Positions 1 through 8,199 are shown, counted from the stretch's first letter. The stretch is 43,151 nucleotides of DNA from Actinomycetes bacterium (GCA_025934435.1 JAICYB010000024.1:1-43151); one strand, 5' to 3'. Notes: a model not told the origin generated them from the sequence alone. Made by a program: numbers and translations.

Positions 1-212
1 TCCCAATCGTCGCGGCGCGCGAGCACCATCACGCGCGCGGCGGCGACGACGAAGAACGCGAGATACGCGACCCATGCGGACGGAACGTGGATGTAGAAGA
101 TGCGCTGGACGTTGCCCTGTGTGGCCTCCGTCGGCGCGTAGAAGAACGCCATCAATGTCGCGACGGTGACGGCGACAGCCGCGGCAACGGGAAGGCGCAG
201 TGACTTATTCAT
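1..212 (-). CDS. ccmC: Heme exporter/cytochrome c maturation protein CcmC (partial, C-terminus outside window)
   Basis: About 70 N-terminal residues are visible, starting MNKSLRLPVAAAVAV. The first membrane span is followed by the segment RIFYIHVPSAWVAYLAF, which closely matches the CcmC hallmark (IMYIHVPSAW). CcmC belongs to the integral membrane family that handles heme for covalent attachment to apocytochromes c outside the cytoplasmic membrane, with CcmA and CcmB. The ATG overlaps the end of ccmB by 8 nt, so the order ccmA-ccmB-ccmC is translationally coupled. The tryptophan-rich heme-handling (WWD) region lies beyond the window edge and cannot be checked. Confidence 0.88.
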   Translation of the reverse strand, partial: MNKSLRLPVAAAVAVTVATLMAFFYAPTEATQGNVQRIFYIHVPSAWVAYLAFFVVAAARVMVLARRDDW

Positions 213-870
213 CGAGGGTGTACTCGAATAGTAGAACGCTCGTCCCCCAGGCGAGGCCGTCGAAGGCGAGCAGCAAGATCCAACCGGTGGTCACGCTCCC
301 GATGGTCACGCCGCCGAGGTAGCACTCGAGCAAGCGAACGACGGCGATCGTCTGCGGCACAAGCAGCGGGAAGAGCAGGATCGGCAGCACGACGTCGGCC
401 GCGCGGCTCGAACCGACGACCGCGCCGAAGAGCGTTCCCCACGCGATCAAGCCCGTCGCCCCGAGCAGCGCGATGCCGATCGCGGCACCGATACCGGCGG
501 TTCGTCCACCGAAGAACAGTCGAGTGAGTGGAACGAGTGCGGCCGTGACGATCGTCACGATCGCGAACGTCGACAGCGCTTTCGAGATGAACAGCAACGT
601 CGGATCGAGTGGTGATGCGCGCAAGCCGTCGAGGGTTCCGTCCTTCCGTTCCGATTCGAACGAACGCCGGAACTCGAGAACGCTCGCGAAGATGATCGCG
701 ATCCACACGAATCCCGCGGCGACGAGCGGACGAGCCGGCGAATCCGGCGGCAACGAGAACGCGAGCGTGATCAGCGTGACGATGGCGAATAAGACGAGCG
801 TCCCGAGACGTTCGAGGCTCCGGGCTTCGGTCAGCGTGTCTTTCCAGAGAAGCCAGGTGAGTGCCTTCAC
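205..870 (-). CDS. ccmB: Heme exporter protein CcmB (ABC permease)
   Basis: The 221-residue protein is the usual CcmB length and shows about six hydrophobic spans. The N-terminus (MKALTWLLWKDTLTEARS) and the cytoplasmic stretch FRRSFESERKDGTLDGLRAS match the CcmB family, where the latter contacts the ATPase. CcmB forms the membrane part of the CcmAB transporter that drives heme release during cytochrome c maturation. It overlaps ccmA by 4 nt upstream (start at 870, ccmA stop at 867) and ccmC by 8 nt downstream. The assignment rests on these sequence features and on the neighbours on both sides. Confidence 0.9.
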   Translation of the reverse strand: MKALTWLLWKDTLTEARSLERLGTLVLFAIVTLITLAFSLPPDSPARPLVAAGFVWIAIIFASVLEFRRSFESERKDGTLDGLRASPLDPTLLFISKALSTFAIVTIVTAALVPLTRLFFGGRTAGIGAAIGIALLGATGLIAWGTLFGAVVGSSRAADVVLPILLFPLLVPQTIAVVRLLECYLGGVTIGSVTTGWILLLAFDGLAWGTSVLLFEYTLDE

Positions 871-1484
871 GCCGGTTGCAGCGCGCCCGCGTGCATCACG
901 AGACGGCGTGTTGCGTCGAAGTGTCCGCGGTCGTGCGTCACGACGATCGCCGTCCGTGCGCGATTCAAGAGCTCGGCGATCTTCTCGGCGCCGGACGGAT
1001 CGAGGGCCGCGAATGGTTCGTCCGCGATGACGAGTTCGGGATCAGTGCAGAGCGCGCGAGCCATCGACGTTCGCTGCCGCATGCCTTGCGAATACGCGGA
1101 CACCGGACGTGTGTCGTCCGGATCGAGATCGAGCGTCCTGAGGAGATCGCGGCCGCGATCCGGCCCTGTTTCGTCCCCATAGATCGCCGACCAGAACCTG
1201 ATGTTCTCGAACGCGGTGAGTCGCGGATAGAGCGCGGGCGTGTGCGTCGCGACGCCGACACGCCGCCGCACCGAGGCGTCGGACACCTCGCCGCCGAGCA
1301 CGCGCACCGTCCCTTTCGTCGGACGAAGCAGTCCGGCGATCACGCGAAGCAGCGTCGTCTTCCCGGAGCCGTTCGGTCCGGTGATCGCGATGCGTTCGCC
1401 CGACGACACTTCCAGGTCGAGCGAGGACAGCACGCGCGTGACGCCGTAGTGCCGGTCGAGACCGGTGATGTCGACTACGTCCAT
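867..1484 (-). CDS. ccmA: Cytochrome c maturation ABC transporter ATP-binding protein CcmA
   Basis: This is a 205-residue ABC ATPase. Walker A is GPNGSGKT (residues 36-43), the signature region is YSQGMRQR (131-138), Walker B is LVIADEP (151-157), and the switch histidine is in VVTHD. The short length and the position before ccmB and ccmC identify it as CcmA, which powers the CcmABC heme-handling complex on the cytoplasmic side. The start lies 10 nt inside the preceding gene, implying translational coupling. By sequence alone it could be another small export ATPase; the context decides. Confidence 0.88.
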   Translation of the reverse strand: MDVVDITGLDRHYGVTRVLSSLDLEVSSGERIAITGPNGSGKTTLLRVIAGLLRPTKGTVRVLGGEVSDASVRRRVGVATHTPALYPRLTAFENIRFWSAIYGDETGPDRGRDLLRTLDLDPDDTRPVSAYSQGMRQRTSMARALCTDPELVIADEPFAALDPSGAEKIAELLNRARTAIVVTHDRGHFDATRRLVMHAGALQPA

Positions 1485-2566
1485 TCCGGCTGCTTCTCGC
1501 GCGGCGCTTCGGCAACGGGTTCTTCTTCAGGGCGCCGGCGACGGAACAGCGGCAGCAGGACGATGCCGAGCGCGAGGACGATCGCCGCGATGAGGAGCGC
1601 GATCTCGGGCGCGTGCGACGGCTTCGGTACGGCGATCCGTCCGCTGAGGTGTTGGCCGGCGTGAACGTTCTTGGCCGTATAGCGGCGATACGTCCGTCCG
1701 GCGAGCGTCACCTTGCCGTTCGGTTTCAGCGCGCCTTGCGGTTGCAGGTCGAGCTTGCCGCCGATCAGCACGTCGACGCGCGCCGTCGAATAGAAGATCG
1801 ACAAACGGAAGGGTGAGCCGTTCCGTCCCATCGGCGCGACGTAGGTGTACGTGAACTCGTGGGAGCCGGAAAGCACCGGCGTGCTCGACACCATCTGGTT
1901 GTTCGGATCGAGTGTGAGCGCGTTGCGGTCGAGACCGGTGCGGGGATCGACCGCCGTCGCGCCGTCGAGCAAAGGAAGCGACAGACCTCCGGCGAAGGCG
2001 CGATCGGATCGGTTCACGATCGTCATCGCCTGCACCGCTTCGATCCCGTCGGTGTTCCCGACGATCGCGATCGACTGCGCATCGATGTGAAGGCGCTTCG
2101 GATCGAAGGTGACTTTCGCGACGTGGAGCGTGATCGTGCGTCCGGAACGGAGCAGGGACGACGTGAAATCGCGTCCGTCGTAGTGCGCGACCGCGACCCA
2201 CGGCGATCCCGGGTTGATGTTGATGTTCGCGAACGTCGCGGCACCGGACGCATCGGTCGTCGCGTTCAACTTCTGCGGCGCTGCGTCCGCCGCGAAGCGG
2301 CTCTCGAGCGAAACGGGCGCGTCCGCGACCGGACCGGACGCCGTACGAATGTTCACGTGCACCGTTCCGAGCTGCTCCGGCGCGGGCCCGCCGAGCGTCG
2401 GCGACAAGGTGACGACGGGCTGCCCGGTCGGCGCCGGAGACGGCACGCCGTTGACGCCGACGAAGGCCGCGAACGCGCACACGAGCACGCCGACGACGGC
2501 GCTGCAGACGGCGATCATGCGCGGCATCGGATCGAACGCGAGTCGGACGAGCCGCAGGATCCCCAT
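1475..2566 (-). CDS. Unknown membrane-anchored protein of the ccm cluster
   Basis: I do not recognise a named family. The 363-residue protein has an N-terminal span (about residues 17-40), then a large extracytoplasmic region. That region contains a carboxypeptidase-regulatory-like beta segment (about 67-150: VHVNIRTASGPVADAPVSLE, then TTDASGAATFANI) and a second beta-rich domain. It ends with a C-terminal span (about 319-340), a basic stop (FRRRRPEEE) and a short cytoplasmic tail. It is the first gene of the ccm operon and overlaps ccmA by 10 nt. A role in cytochrome c maturation or heme delivery is inferred from context only. The frame stays open upstream of the ATG through another hydrophobic stretch (GIIVIALAVGGLALAA), reachable only from a CTG at about 2625, so the start is uncertain. 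Confidence 0.7.
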   Translation of the reverse strand: MGILRLVRLAFDPMPRMIAVCSAVVGVLVCAFAAFVGVNGVPSPAPTGQPVVTLSPTLGGPAPEQLGTVHVNIRTASGPVADAPVSLESRFAADAAPQKLNATTDASGAATFANININPGSPWVAVAHYDGRDFTSSLLRSGRTITLHVAKVTFDPKRLHIDAQSIAIVGNTDGIEAVQAMTIVNRSDRAFAGGLSLPLLDGATAVDPRTGLDRNALTLDPNNQMVSSTPVLSGSHEFTYTYVAPMGRNGSPFRLSIFYSTARVDVLIGGKLDLQPQGALKPNGKVTLAGRTYRRYTAKNVHAGQHLSGRIAVPKPSHAPEIALLIAAIVLALGIVLLPLFRRRRPEEEPVAEAPREKQPEWT

Positions 2567-2600
2567 CGCTGCGAGCGCGAGCCCGCCGACGGCGAGCGCT

Positions 2601-2631
2601 ATGACGATTATTCCCTGGTGCAGGCTATACT
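2601..2631 (+). promoter_or_regulatory. Possible promoter for the ccoN-like operon
   Basis: A good -10 (TATACT, 2626-2631) lies 58 nt before the GTG start at 2690. The best -35 is ATGACG (2601-2606), at a long 19-nt spacing, so the -35 is weak. The site is in the 123-nt gap between the divergent ccm and cco-like operons. Confidence 0.4.
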
Positions 2632-2689
2632 CCGCGCGGTCGACGGCAGCGCTTCAGCACACGGTAACGAAAGGAACTCGGAGGCGTTA

Positions 2690-4078
2690 GTGGTAGAGGC
2701 GCGTACGGCGACGTACCAATACGAGCCTGATTTTGCGGCGCGCCAGTCGATCCTCTGGTCGATCGCGTGGCTCGTCGGCGGCGTCACGATCACCCTTGTC
2801 GCGGCCGTCGTCACGATGCGGCCGAGTCTCACGCAAGGTCACGGCTTCCTCTCACCCGCTCTGCTCGTCGCCGCTTCGCACACCGCGATCGTCTTCGGCT
2901 GGCTGGCGACCGTCGGATTCGCGGCGATCTTCGCTCTGCTCCCGCGCATCGGCGAAGTGCAGCTGCACAACGAAGTCCTCGGCGCGACGACCACTCTCGC
3001 ATGGAGCTTCGTGCTGACCGTCGGCATCTTGTTCGTGCTCGTCGGCTTCGATCAGGGACGACCCTTCGCCGAGCTTCCCGCCGGAGCCGACCTCGCGCTC
3101 GCGCTCATCCTCGTGATGGTTCTCTACAACGCCGGCGTCACCGTCGTGCGGCGGCGGGAAAAGACGTTGTACGTCTCTGGTTGGTTCCTCCTTGCGGCAG
3201 CCCTCGTCGCGCCGCTCATCTACATCATCGGCAACCTGCCGGTGTTCACCGGTTACGTCGACGTCATCGTCAACGGCTTCTACATCAACGCGCTCGAGAT
3301 GCTGTGGCTCCTCGCGATCGGCCTCGGTATCGCGCATTACGTGATCCCCGTCGAGACGGGCAACGGACTCCACTCGGTGACGCTCGCGCGCGCGACGTTC
3401 TGGAGCTTGTTCTTCGCCGGTGGTTGGGCCGGCGCGAGGATCTATTCGTTCGGGGCGCTGCCGGCCTATGTGAAGACCATCGCGGTCGCGATGACGTTCG
3501 TCCTGCTGCTGCCGGTCTGGTCGGCGGCAGCGAACCTCTTCGCGACGGCGCGTGGGCGCTGGGAGCTCGCGACGCGTTCATACGGTCTACGGTTCGCGTC
3601 GACGGGTCTCGGACTCGCCGTCGCATGGATCGGTCTCGAAGCGCTATCGGCGGTGCCGGCGATCTCTCGCTACGTCGGTCTGACCGTGTGGGGTGACGGG
3701 CTCCGGTTCCTCGCGATCTTCGGCGTCTTCTCGTCGTTCGGATTCGCGTTGATCTATCACGCGTATCCGCTCATGGTCGGACGCGAGTGGTATTCGCGCT
3801 CGGCGGCGTCCTTCCATTTCTGGGCGACGCTCGCCGGCGTCGGACTCGGGACCGTCTCGATGCTCGCGACGGGAGCCGCGCAGTCCGCGCTGACGTCCTC
3901 GGGACAAGCGCCGCGGGGCGGAACGGTCGTCGACGCGCTCCACGTCGTCACGGTCCTTGCCTTCGCGATCATCGCCGTCGCGCAGTACGCACTCGCCTAC
4001 AACGCGATGCGGACGTCCCGCTCCGGCGCCTACGTCGATCTCATCGCCCGTAGCCCGGCCGCGGCGAGGTCGTGGTGA
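2690..4078 (+). CDS. Degenerate cbb3-type oxidase subunit I (CcoN-like) lacking metal ligands
   Basis: The 462-residue polytopic protein has the CcoN layout of about 12 spans. The region from GGWAGARIYSFGALP through the LLLPVWSAAANLF segment, and IYHAYPLMVGREW, align by eye with CcoN. In active CcoN three histidines bind CuB and a HxH pair binds the two hemes. Here the first CuB His position is I199 (GFYINAL). The HH pair is replaced within GWAGARIYS (245-253). The HVH motif is replaced by TVWGDG (332-337). Only the helix II His of the low-spin heme remains (H64, ASHTAIVFGW). It therefore cannot form the usual oxygen-reduction site. The start is GTG at 2690, chosen for its GGAGG at 2680-2684; the frame is open further upstream but carries no CcoN-like sequence there. 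It overlaps the next gene by 4 nt. Confidence 0.75.
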   Translation: MVEARTATYQYEPDFAARQSILWSIAWLVGGVTITLVAAVVTMRPSLTQGHGFLSPALLVAASHTAIVFGWLATVGFAAIFALLPRIGEVQLHNEVLGATTTLAWSFVLTVGILFVLVGFDQGRPFAELPAGADLALALILVMVLYNAGVTVVRRREKTLYVSGWFLLAAALVAPLIYIIGNLPVFTGYVDVIVNGFYINALEMLWLLAIGLGIAHYVIPVETGNGLHSVTLARATFWSLFFAGGWAGARIYSFGALPAYVKTIAVAMTFVLLLPVWSAAANLFATARGRWELATRSYGLRFASTGLGLAVAWIGLEALSAVPAISRYVGLTVWGDGLRFLAIFGVFSSFGFALIYHAYPLMVGREWYSRSAASFHFWATLAGVGLGTVSMLATGAAQSALTSSGQAPRGGTVVDALHVVTVLAFAIIAVAQYALAYNAMRTSRSGAYVDLIARSPAAARSW

Positions 4079-4509
4079 AGCTCCGCGCGGATCGTCGGAT
4101 CGGTCTGTTGCTCGGTGGCGTGTTGCTGCTCACGTTCGCCGCGATCGGCGCGACCATCGCACTGCCGGCATCGGACGCTTCGCTCGCGACGAAGCCCAAG
4201 ACACTCTCTGCGGCTGAAGCGCGCGGTCTTCGGATCTACCGCGCCGAGGGCTGCTGGTTCTGCGCGGCGACGACGCAGAAAGCGAAAGGACGATCGCAGT
4301 CCTCGCTGTCCACGTCGACGTACGCCGGACGCTCTCCATCGTTCCTCGGCATCGAGCGCTCCGGCCCGGATCTCGCCAACCCGACGACGGCCACGAAGAG
4401 CGCGCTCGTGAAGTACCTGCGCAAGCAGCACGGGAAGGTGCCGTCCTTCGGCTACCTCTCCGACAAGGATCTGAACGCGCTCGCGACGTTCCTGTTGTCG
4501 CTGCATTGA
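4075..4509 (+). CDS. Degenerate CcoO-like membrane-anchored cytochrome c homologue (CxxCA)
   Basis: This 144-residue protein has one N-terminal span (about 9-31) and an extracytoplasmic domain similar to CcoO/FixO. GLRIYRAEGCWFC corresponds to CcoO's EGCWYCH, and ERSGPDLANP to KRTGPDLAR. The heme-binding motif reads C60-W-F-C63-A64, so the axial His is replaced by Ala. The usual distal Met region (NMPxYP) reads KVPSFGYL, so the Met is lost too. Ordinary heme c ligation therefore looks impossible, though the two cysteines remain. The start at GTG 4075 gives a GTGA overlap with the CcoN-like gene; GTG 4072 is the alternative. Pairing with the degenerate CcoN suggests that the two evolved together. 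Confidence 0.72.
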   Translation: MKLRADRRIGLLLGGVLLLTFAAIGATIALPASDASLATKPKTLSAAEARGLRIYRAEGCWFCAATTQKAKGRSQSSLSTSTYAGRSPSFLGIERSGPDLANPTTATKSALVKYLRKQHGKVPSFGYLSDKDLNALATFLLSLH

Positions 4510-4628
4510 CGGCGCACGATTACCTGCGCCAGCTCGCGTTGATACTGCTTGCCGGCGGTGGCGTGGTTGGTGTGCGCTACTTGTTCTTGCGGCGCGAAGC
4601 GCCGAAACGAAAACGCGCTAAACGCTAG
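4506..4628 (+). CDS. Small single-span protein in the ccoQ position (40 aa)
   Basis: A TTG start at 4506 overlaps the preceding stop (TTGA). It opens a 40-codon frame with a hydrophobic span (LALILLAGGGVVGVRYLFL) and a strongly basic tail (RREAPKRKRAKR), then TAG. In cbb3 operons the third gene, ccoQ/fixQ, encodes a single-span protein of similar size, so position, overlap and topology fit a CcoQ-like subunit. Sequence similarity to CcoQ cannot be judged at this length. The last 11 nt overlap the convergent cation-exporter gene. It is too short for most gene callers. Confidence 0.5.
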   Translation: MTAHDYLRQLALILLAGGGVVGVRYLFLRREAPKRKRAKR

Positions 4629-5520
4629 GTTCGCCCGGTTCGCACGCGTGGCATTCGAGCTCGAACGTCGTGTGGTCGATGCCGAACCGGTCGTGCACCT
4701 TCGTGCGGAGGCGGTCGCCTTCGAGCTGCGCTTGGTGCAGCGAGATCTCGCCGTTGATCACGACGTGAGCCGAGAGCGCCGGTACGTCGGAGGCGAGGTT
4801 CCACACGTGCACGTGATGGATGCCTTCGACGGCCGGGTCCTCGGAGAGGAAACGTTCGATCTCGCGGGGATCGAGGCCTTGCGGCGCGGCCTCCATCAGG
4901 ACGCGCGTCGTCCGGCGAAGCAAGCCGAACGACGCCCACACGACGAGCCCGGCGATCGCGATGGACGCCACGGGATCGAGCCACATCGCGCCGGCGACAA
5001 CGATCCCGATCCCGGCGATGATCGTCGCGAAGGAGCCGGCTGCGTCCATCGCCATATGGAGGAACGCGCCTTGCATGTTGAGGCTCTCGCCCGCCGCGCG
5101 TGAGATGACGAGCGCGCTTGCGATGTTCACGACGACACCGACCGCCGCGACGGCAACGAGGCCGCCGCCGTTGACGTGCGCCGGGTGCGCGAGCCGGTGG
5201 GCAGCTTCGTTGACGACCCAGATCGTCGCGCCGAGGAGTAGCACCGCGTTGCCTTGGGCACCGATGACCTCGGCACGCTGCAGTCCGTAGGTGTGCAGCG
5301 ACGTGTTCGGACGAAGCGACAATCGCTGTGCGGCGATCGCGATCCCGAGCGCCGCAACGTCGGTGAGCATGTGTGCGGCGTCCGCGAACAGTGCGAGGGA
5401 CCGGAACGCGAAGGCGCCGGCTACTTCGACGACGAGGAAGACGGCGTTCGCCGCCAGTGCGATGCCGAGCACCCGACCACGATGCACCGTGTGTTCGGAC
5501 TGGTGGTGATCCATCACCAC
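4618..5520 (-). CDS. CDF-family divalent cation exporter (CzcD/ZitB type)
   Basis: The 300-residue protein has six predicted spans and a cytoplasmic C-terminal domain, the usual cation diffusion facilitator layout. Metal-site motifs are HMLTD in span 2 (ADAAHMLTDVAALG) and HMAMD in span 5. This HxxxD pair is typical of zinc- or cobalt-transporting members. The N-terminus is His-rich (MVMDHHQSEH). The protein exports metal in exchange for protons at the cytoplasmic membrane. ATG 5514 is an equally good start, two codons in. It is convergent with the cco-like operon and stands 12 nt before an ABC exporter on the same strand. Confidence 0.9.
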   Translation of the reverse strand: MVMDHHQSEHTVHRGRVLGIALAANAVFLVVEVAGAFAFRSLALFADAAHMLTDVAALGIAIAAQRLSLRPNTSLHTYGLQRAEVIGAQGNAVLLLGATIWVVNEAAHRLAHPAHVNGGGLVAVAAVGVVVNIASALVISRAAGESLNMQGAFLHMAMDAAGSFATIIAGIGIVVAGAMWLDPVASIAIAGLVVWASFGLLRRTTRVLMEAAPQGLDPREIERFLSEDPAVEGIHHVHVWNLASDVPALSAHVVINGEISLHQAQLEGDRLRTKVHDRFGIDHTTFELECHACEPGEPSV

Positions 5521-5532
5521 CAGTGTGACGCG

Positions 5533-6252
5533 CTAGTCCCAGCGGAAGGTCGCGACGGCGACGAGCGAGGTCGCGACGGCCCAGATCGCGAGTGTGACCA
5601 GTGCGCGGATGGGCACGGCACTTCCGCCGAGGGCATCCCGCAGCGACGTCGCGAGCGGTTCGGCGGGAAGCGCTCGCGAGAACGACGCGATCCCGCTCGG
5701 CAGCTTCGACATGGACACGACGATCCCTCCGAGCAACAAGAAGACGAGGAAGAGCCCGTTCGCCGCGGCGAGATTGGTTTCGGCGCGGAGACGTCCGGCG
5801 AGCAGGAAGCCGAGCGCCGCGAACACGAGGACGCCCAGTACGACGAGACCTGCGGCGAGCAGCGGATCGCCGTGCGGTTTCCAGCCCAAGAGGTAACCGA
5901 CGACGACGACCGCGATCACCTGCACGACGACGGTCGCGAGCAGCGCGATGCATTTCGCGGCGAGCAAGCCGCCGCGTCCGAGGGGCGTGGTGCCGAGACG
6001 CCGCAGGACGCCGGCGTGTCGTTCGAAGCCCGTTGCGATGCCGAGGCTCGTCATCGCGCTCGAGATGACGGAAAGCGCGAGCACACCGGGAACGAGGAAG
6101 TCGACGGCTTTGCCGGAGCCGTGCGGGAGCACGTCGACGAGCGAGAAGAAGGCGAGGATCCCGACAGGGATGCCGATCGTGACGAGCATGCTCTCGCCGC
6201 GCCGGAGCGTGAGGATCAGCTCGACCTTCGCCTGGGCCAGGACACGCTTCAT
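5533..6252 (-). CDS. ABC-2 type transporter permease
   Basis: This 239-residue integral membrane protein has about six spans and the ABC-2 family pattern. A soluble N-terminal helix (KRVLAQAKVELILTLRRGE) precedes the first span. The cytoplasmic segment GFERHAGVLRRLGTTPLGR is the conserved coupling region, and a LLLGGIVVSMSKLP loop lies near the C-terminus. It overlaps the upstream ATPase gene by 4 nt, so the two form one exporter. The substrate is not evident; related pairs export drugs, lipids or polysaccharides. It differs from CcmB in sequence and context. Confidence 0.85.
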   Translation of the reverse strand: MKRVLAQAKVELILTLRRGESMLVTIGIPVGILAFFSLVDVLPHGSGKAVDFLVPGVLALSVISSAMTSLGIATGFERHAGVLRRLGTTPLGRGGLLAAKCIALLATVVVQVIAVVVVGYLLGWKPHGDPLLAAGLVVLGVLVFAALGFLLAGRLRAETNLAAANGLFLVFLLLGGIVVSMSKLPSGIASFSRALPAEPLATSLRDALGGSAVPIRALVTLAIWAVATSLVAVATFRWD

Positions 6253-7133
6253 CTCGTCACCTCGAGATAGAACTCTTCAAGCGAGCGCGGTCCGACATCG
6301 AGACGACGGACGAGAAGATCGCGGCTCGCGAACCACTTCGTCACATCCGAGACGAGGCGCGGGGTCGGCGGCATGTTCGCGACGCGATACACGCCCTTCG
6401 CCGCCCGCGCGACCCGCGCGCCGATCGCGGCGCCGAGCGCTTCGGTATCGACGTCGGCATCGCCGCTGAAGGTGAGCTCGGTGCTGCGTCCGGACGTGAG
6501 CTGGCTCGGCGAGCCGAGCGCGACCAGCTTCCCGCGATGCAGGATGCCGACGCGGTCGGCGACGCGCTCCGCTTCGTCGAGCAGATGCGTTGTGAGCATG
6601 ATCGTCGTCCCGCGTTGCTTGAGCTCGTCGACGATTGACCACGTGGTCGCGCGGCCCTCGACGTCCATACCTGCGGTCGGTTCATCGAGGAAGACGACTT
6701 TCGGACGACCAACGATCGCGATCGCGAGCGAGAGTCTGCGCTTCTCGCCGCCCGACAGCCGCCGGTAGTTCGTCTTGCGGACGCGATCGAGGTCGAAACG
6801 TTCCATCAGCGCATCGGGGTCTTCAGGATCGTCGTAGAAGGACGCGAACAGACGGAGCGCTTCCGCGGTCTTGATCCCGGCGTAGAGATCGGATTCCTGC
6901 GGCATCACGCCGACGCTCGAGGAGATCGCGCGCGAGCCCGCGGGTGCGTCGAGAACGATCGTCGTCCCGTCGTCGGCTTTGCGCAGACCTTCGAGGATCT
7001 CGACCGTTGTCGTCTTTCCGGCGCCGTTCGGGCCGAGGAGGACGAACAGCTCACCGGGGGCGACGTCGAAGGACACGTCGTCGACGGCGACGAGTGCGCC
7101 GTAACGCTTCGTCAGGGATGAGACGTGGATCAT
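6249..7133 (-). CDS. ABC exporter ATP-binding protein (DrrA/CcmA-like)
   Basis: The 294-residue ATPase has Walker A GPNGAGKT, signature LSGGEKRR, Walker B VVFLDEPTAGMD and switch His TTHLLDEAE. A C-terminal extension (about 215-294) is typical of DrrA-type ATPases that pair with ABC-2 permeases. The ATG at 7133 (MIHVSSLTKRYG) was chosen over longer options because it overlaps the stop of the prenyl synthase (ATGA) and begins the domain correctly. It shares an operon with the permease and lies downstream of a prenyl diphosphate synthase. The substrate is unknown. Confidence 0.88.
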   Translation of the reverse strand: MIHVSSLTKRYGALVAVDDVSFDVAPGELFVLLGPNGAGKTTTVEILEGLRKADDGTTIVLDAPAGSRAISSSVGVMPQESDLYAGIKTAEALRLFASFYDDPEDPDALMERFDLDRVRKTNYRRLSGGEKRRLSLAIAIVGRPKVVFLDEPTAGMDVEGRATTWSIVDELKQRGTTIMLTTHLLDEAERVADRVGILHRGKLVALGSPSQLTSGRSTELTFSGDADVDTEALGAAIGARVARAAKGVYRVANMPPTPRLVSDVTKWFASRDLLVRRLDVGPRSLEEFYLEVTR

Positions 7134-8179
7134 GCGTCGCGTGTTGCGGCCGCTTCGGCCAGCCCTTCGAGCGCGATGACCGCGTGCGTAGCGAGCGGCC
7201 CGTGACGGAGCGAGCGACGGGCTTCGTCCGCCAAGTCGTCGATCAATACGTTCGTTGCGTCGAGTGCGCCGGACGAAACGATGAGATCGCGGACGCGCTC
7301 CGCATCGTCCGGATCGAGATCGTTGTCGCCGACGAGTTGGTCGAGCAGACGCCGCTCGTGCGCCGTGCACCGTTCGCGCGTCTTCGCGAGCAGTACGGTC
7401 TGTTTCCCTTCGCGCAGATCGCCGTCGCGGTCTTTGCCCGTCACGTCGGGATCGCCGAATACGCCGAGTACGTCGTCGCGGATCTGGAAGGCCTCACCGA
7501 GCGGACGTCCGTAGCGTTCGAGCACGCCGACGATCTCCTCGTCGTCGCTCGCGAGCAGCGCGCCGATCGCGAGCGGATCGGCCACGGAGTACCCGCCGGA
7601 CTTCAACGCGCCGATCCGTCGTGCCGTCGCTTCGTCCGCGTCGCCGCGGTAGGCGGCCAGGAGATCGAGGTACTGCCCGGCGATGGCGCCGGTCCGCATG
7701 CGGTCGTAACGGTCGGCGGCGCGTTCGAGGGCGTCCGAGGTGAAGTCGGCCGAGTGGAAGAGCCGGTCGGCGAGGACGAATCCGAGCAGTCCGGCGAGCA
7801 CGGCCGCGGATGCGCCGAACCGCCGCGGGTCGCCGCGATGCGGCACGCCCGCGGACAGATCCGTGAGCGCGCGGAACGTCGTTGCGCGGTTGCGGCGGAG
7901 CGGCGATCGGTCCATCACGTCGTCCTGGATCATCGCGAAGGTGTGAAGTAACTCGAGCGCCGCGCCCACGCCGACGATGGCCGGTCCGTCCGTGCCGCCG
8001 GCCGCGAGGTGTCCCCAGTAACAGAACGACGGACGCAGCCGTTTCCCCCCGGCCGAGATGACCGCTTCGAGCTCGTCGAGCAGCGGTTCTGCTTCCGGTT
8101 CGAGCGTCGCTCGTTCGGCGTCGATGTAGCCGAGGAGTTCTTCCGTGAACCGCTCGGCGAGCGAAGGCGCTTTCACCAT
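7130..8179 (-). CDS. Polyprenyl diphosphate synthase (trans-isoprenyl)
   Basis: The 349-residue protein has the isoprenyl synthase motifs. GGKRLRP (44-50) binds IPP. The first aspartate-rich motif is IQDDVMD (D86-D90) and the second is FQIRDDVLG. It elongates an allylic diphosphate with IPP in the cytoplasm. Product length cannot be read reliably. A chain for menaquinone is likely, given the respiratory neighbours and the prenyl reductase at 11.1 kb; geranylgeranyl diphosphate is the alternative. ATG 8179 (MVKAPSL) is preferred to the in-frame ATG at 8230, which would run through the divergent ctaA-ctaB promoter. GTG 8176 is also possible. Confidence 0.87.
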   Translation of the reverse strand: MVKAPSLAERFTEELLGYIDAERATLEPEAEPLLDELEAVISAGGKRLRPSFCYWGHLAAGGTDGPAIVGVGAALELLHTFAMIQDDVMDRSPLRRNRATTFRALTDLSAGVPHRGDPRRFGASAAVLAGLLGFVLADRLFHSADFTSDALERAADRYDRMRTGAIAGQYLDLLAAYRGDADEATARRIGALKSGGYSVADPLAIGALLASDDEEIVGVLERYGRPLGEAFQIRDDVLGVFGDPDVTGKDRDGDLREGKQTVLLAKTRERCTAHERRLLDQLVGDNDLDPDDAERVRDLIVSSGALDATNVLIDDLADEARRSLRHGPLATHAVIALEGLAEAAATRDA

Positions 8180-8199
8180 GGAGTGAGTGTGCGCCTTGC

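Noticed and set aside
1859..2689. N-terminal extension of the CcoN-like gene to 1859
   Set aside because: It would overlap the divergent gene for over 700 nt; the upstream residues are low-complexity Arg/Asp, and GTG 2690 has a strong ribosome site.
4075..4509. Frameshift or single-base error creating the missing heme His
   Set aside because: Ala codon GCG needs at least two changes to His, both flanking frames are intact, and the Met ligand is also absent.
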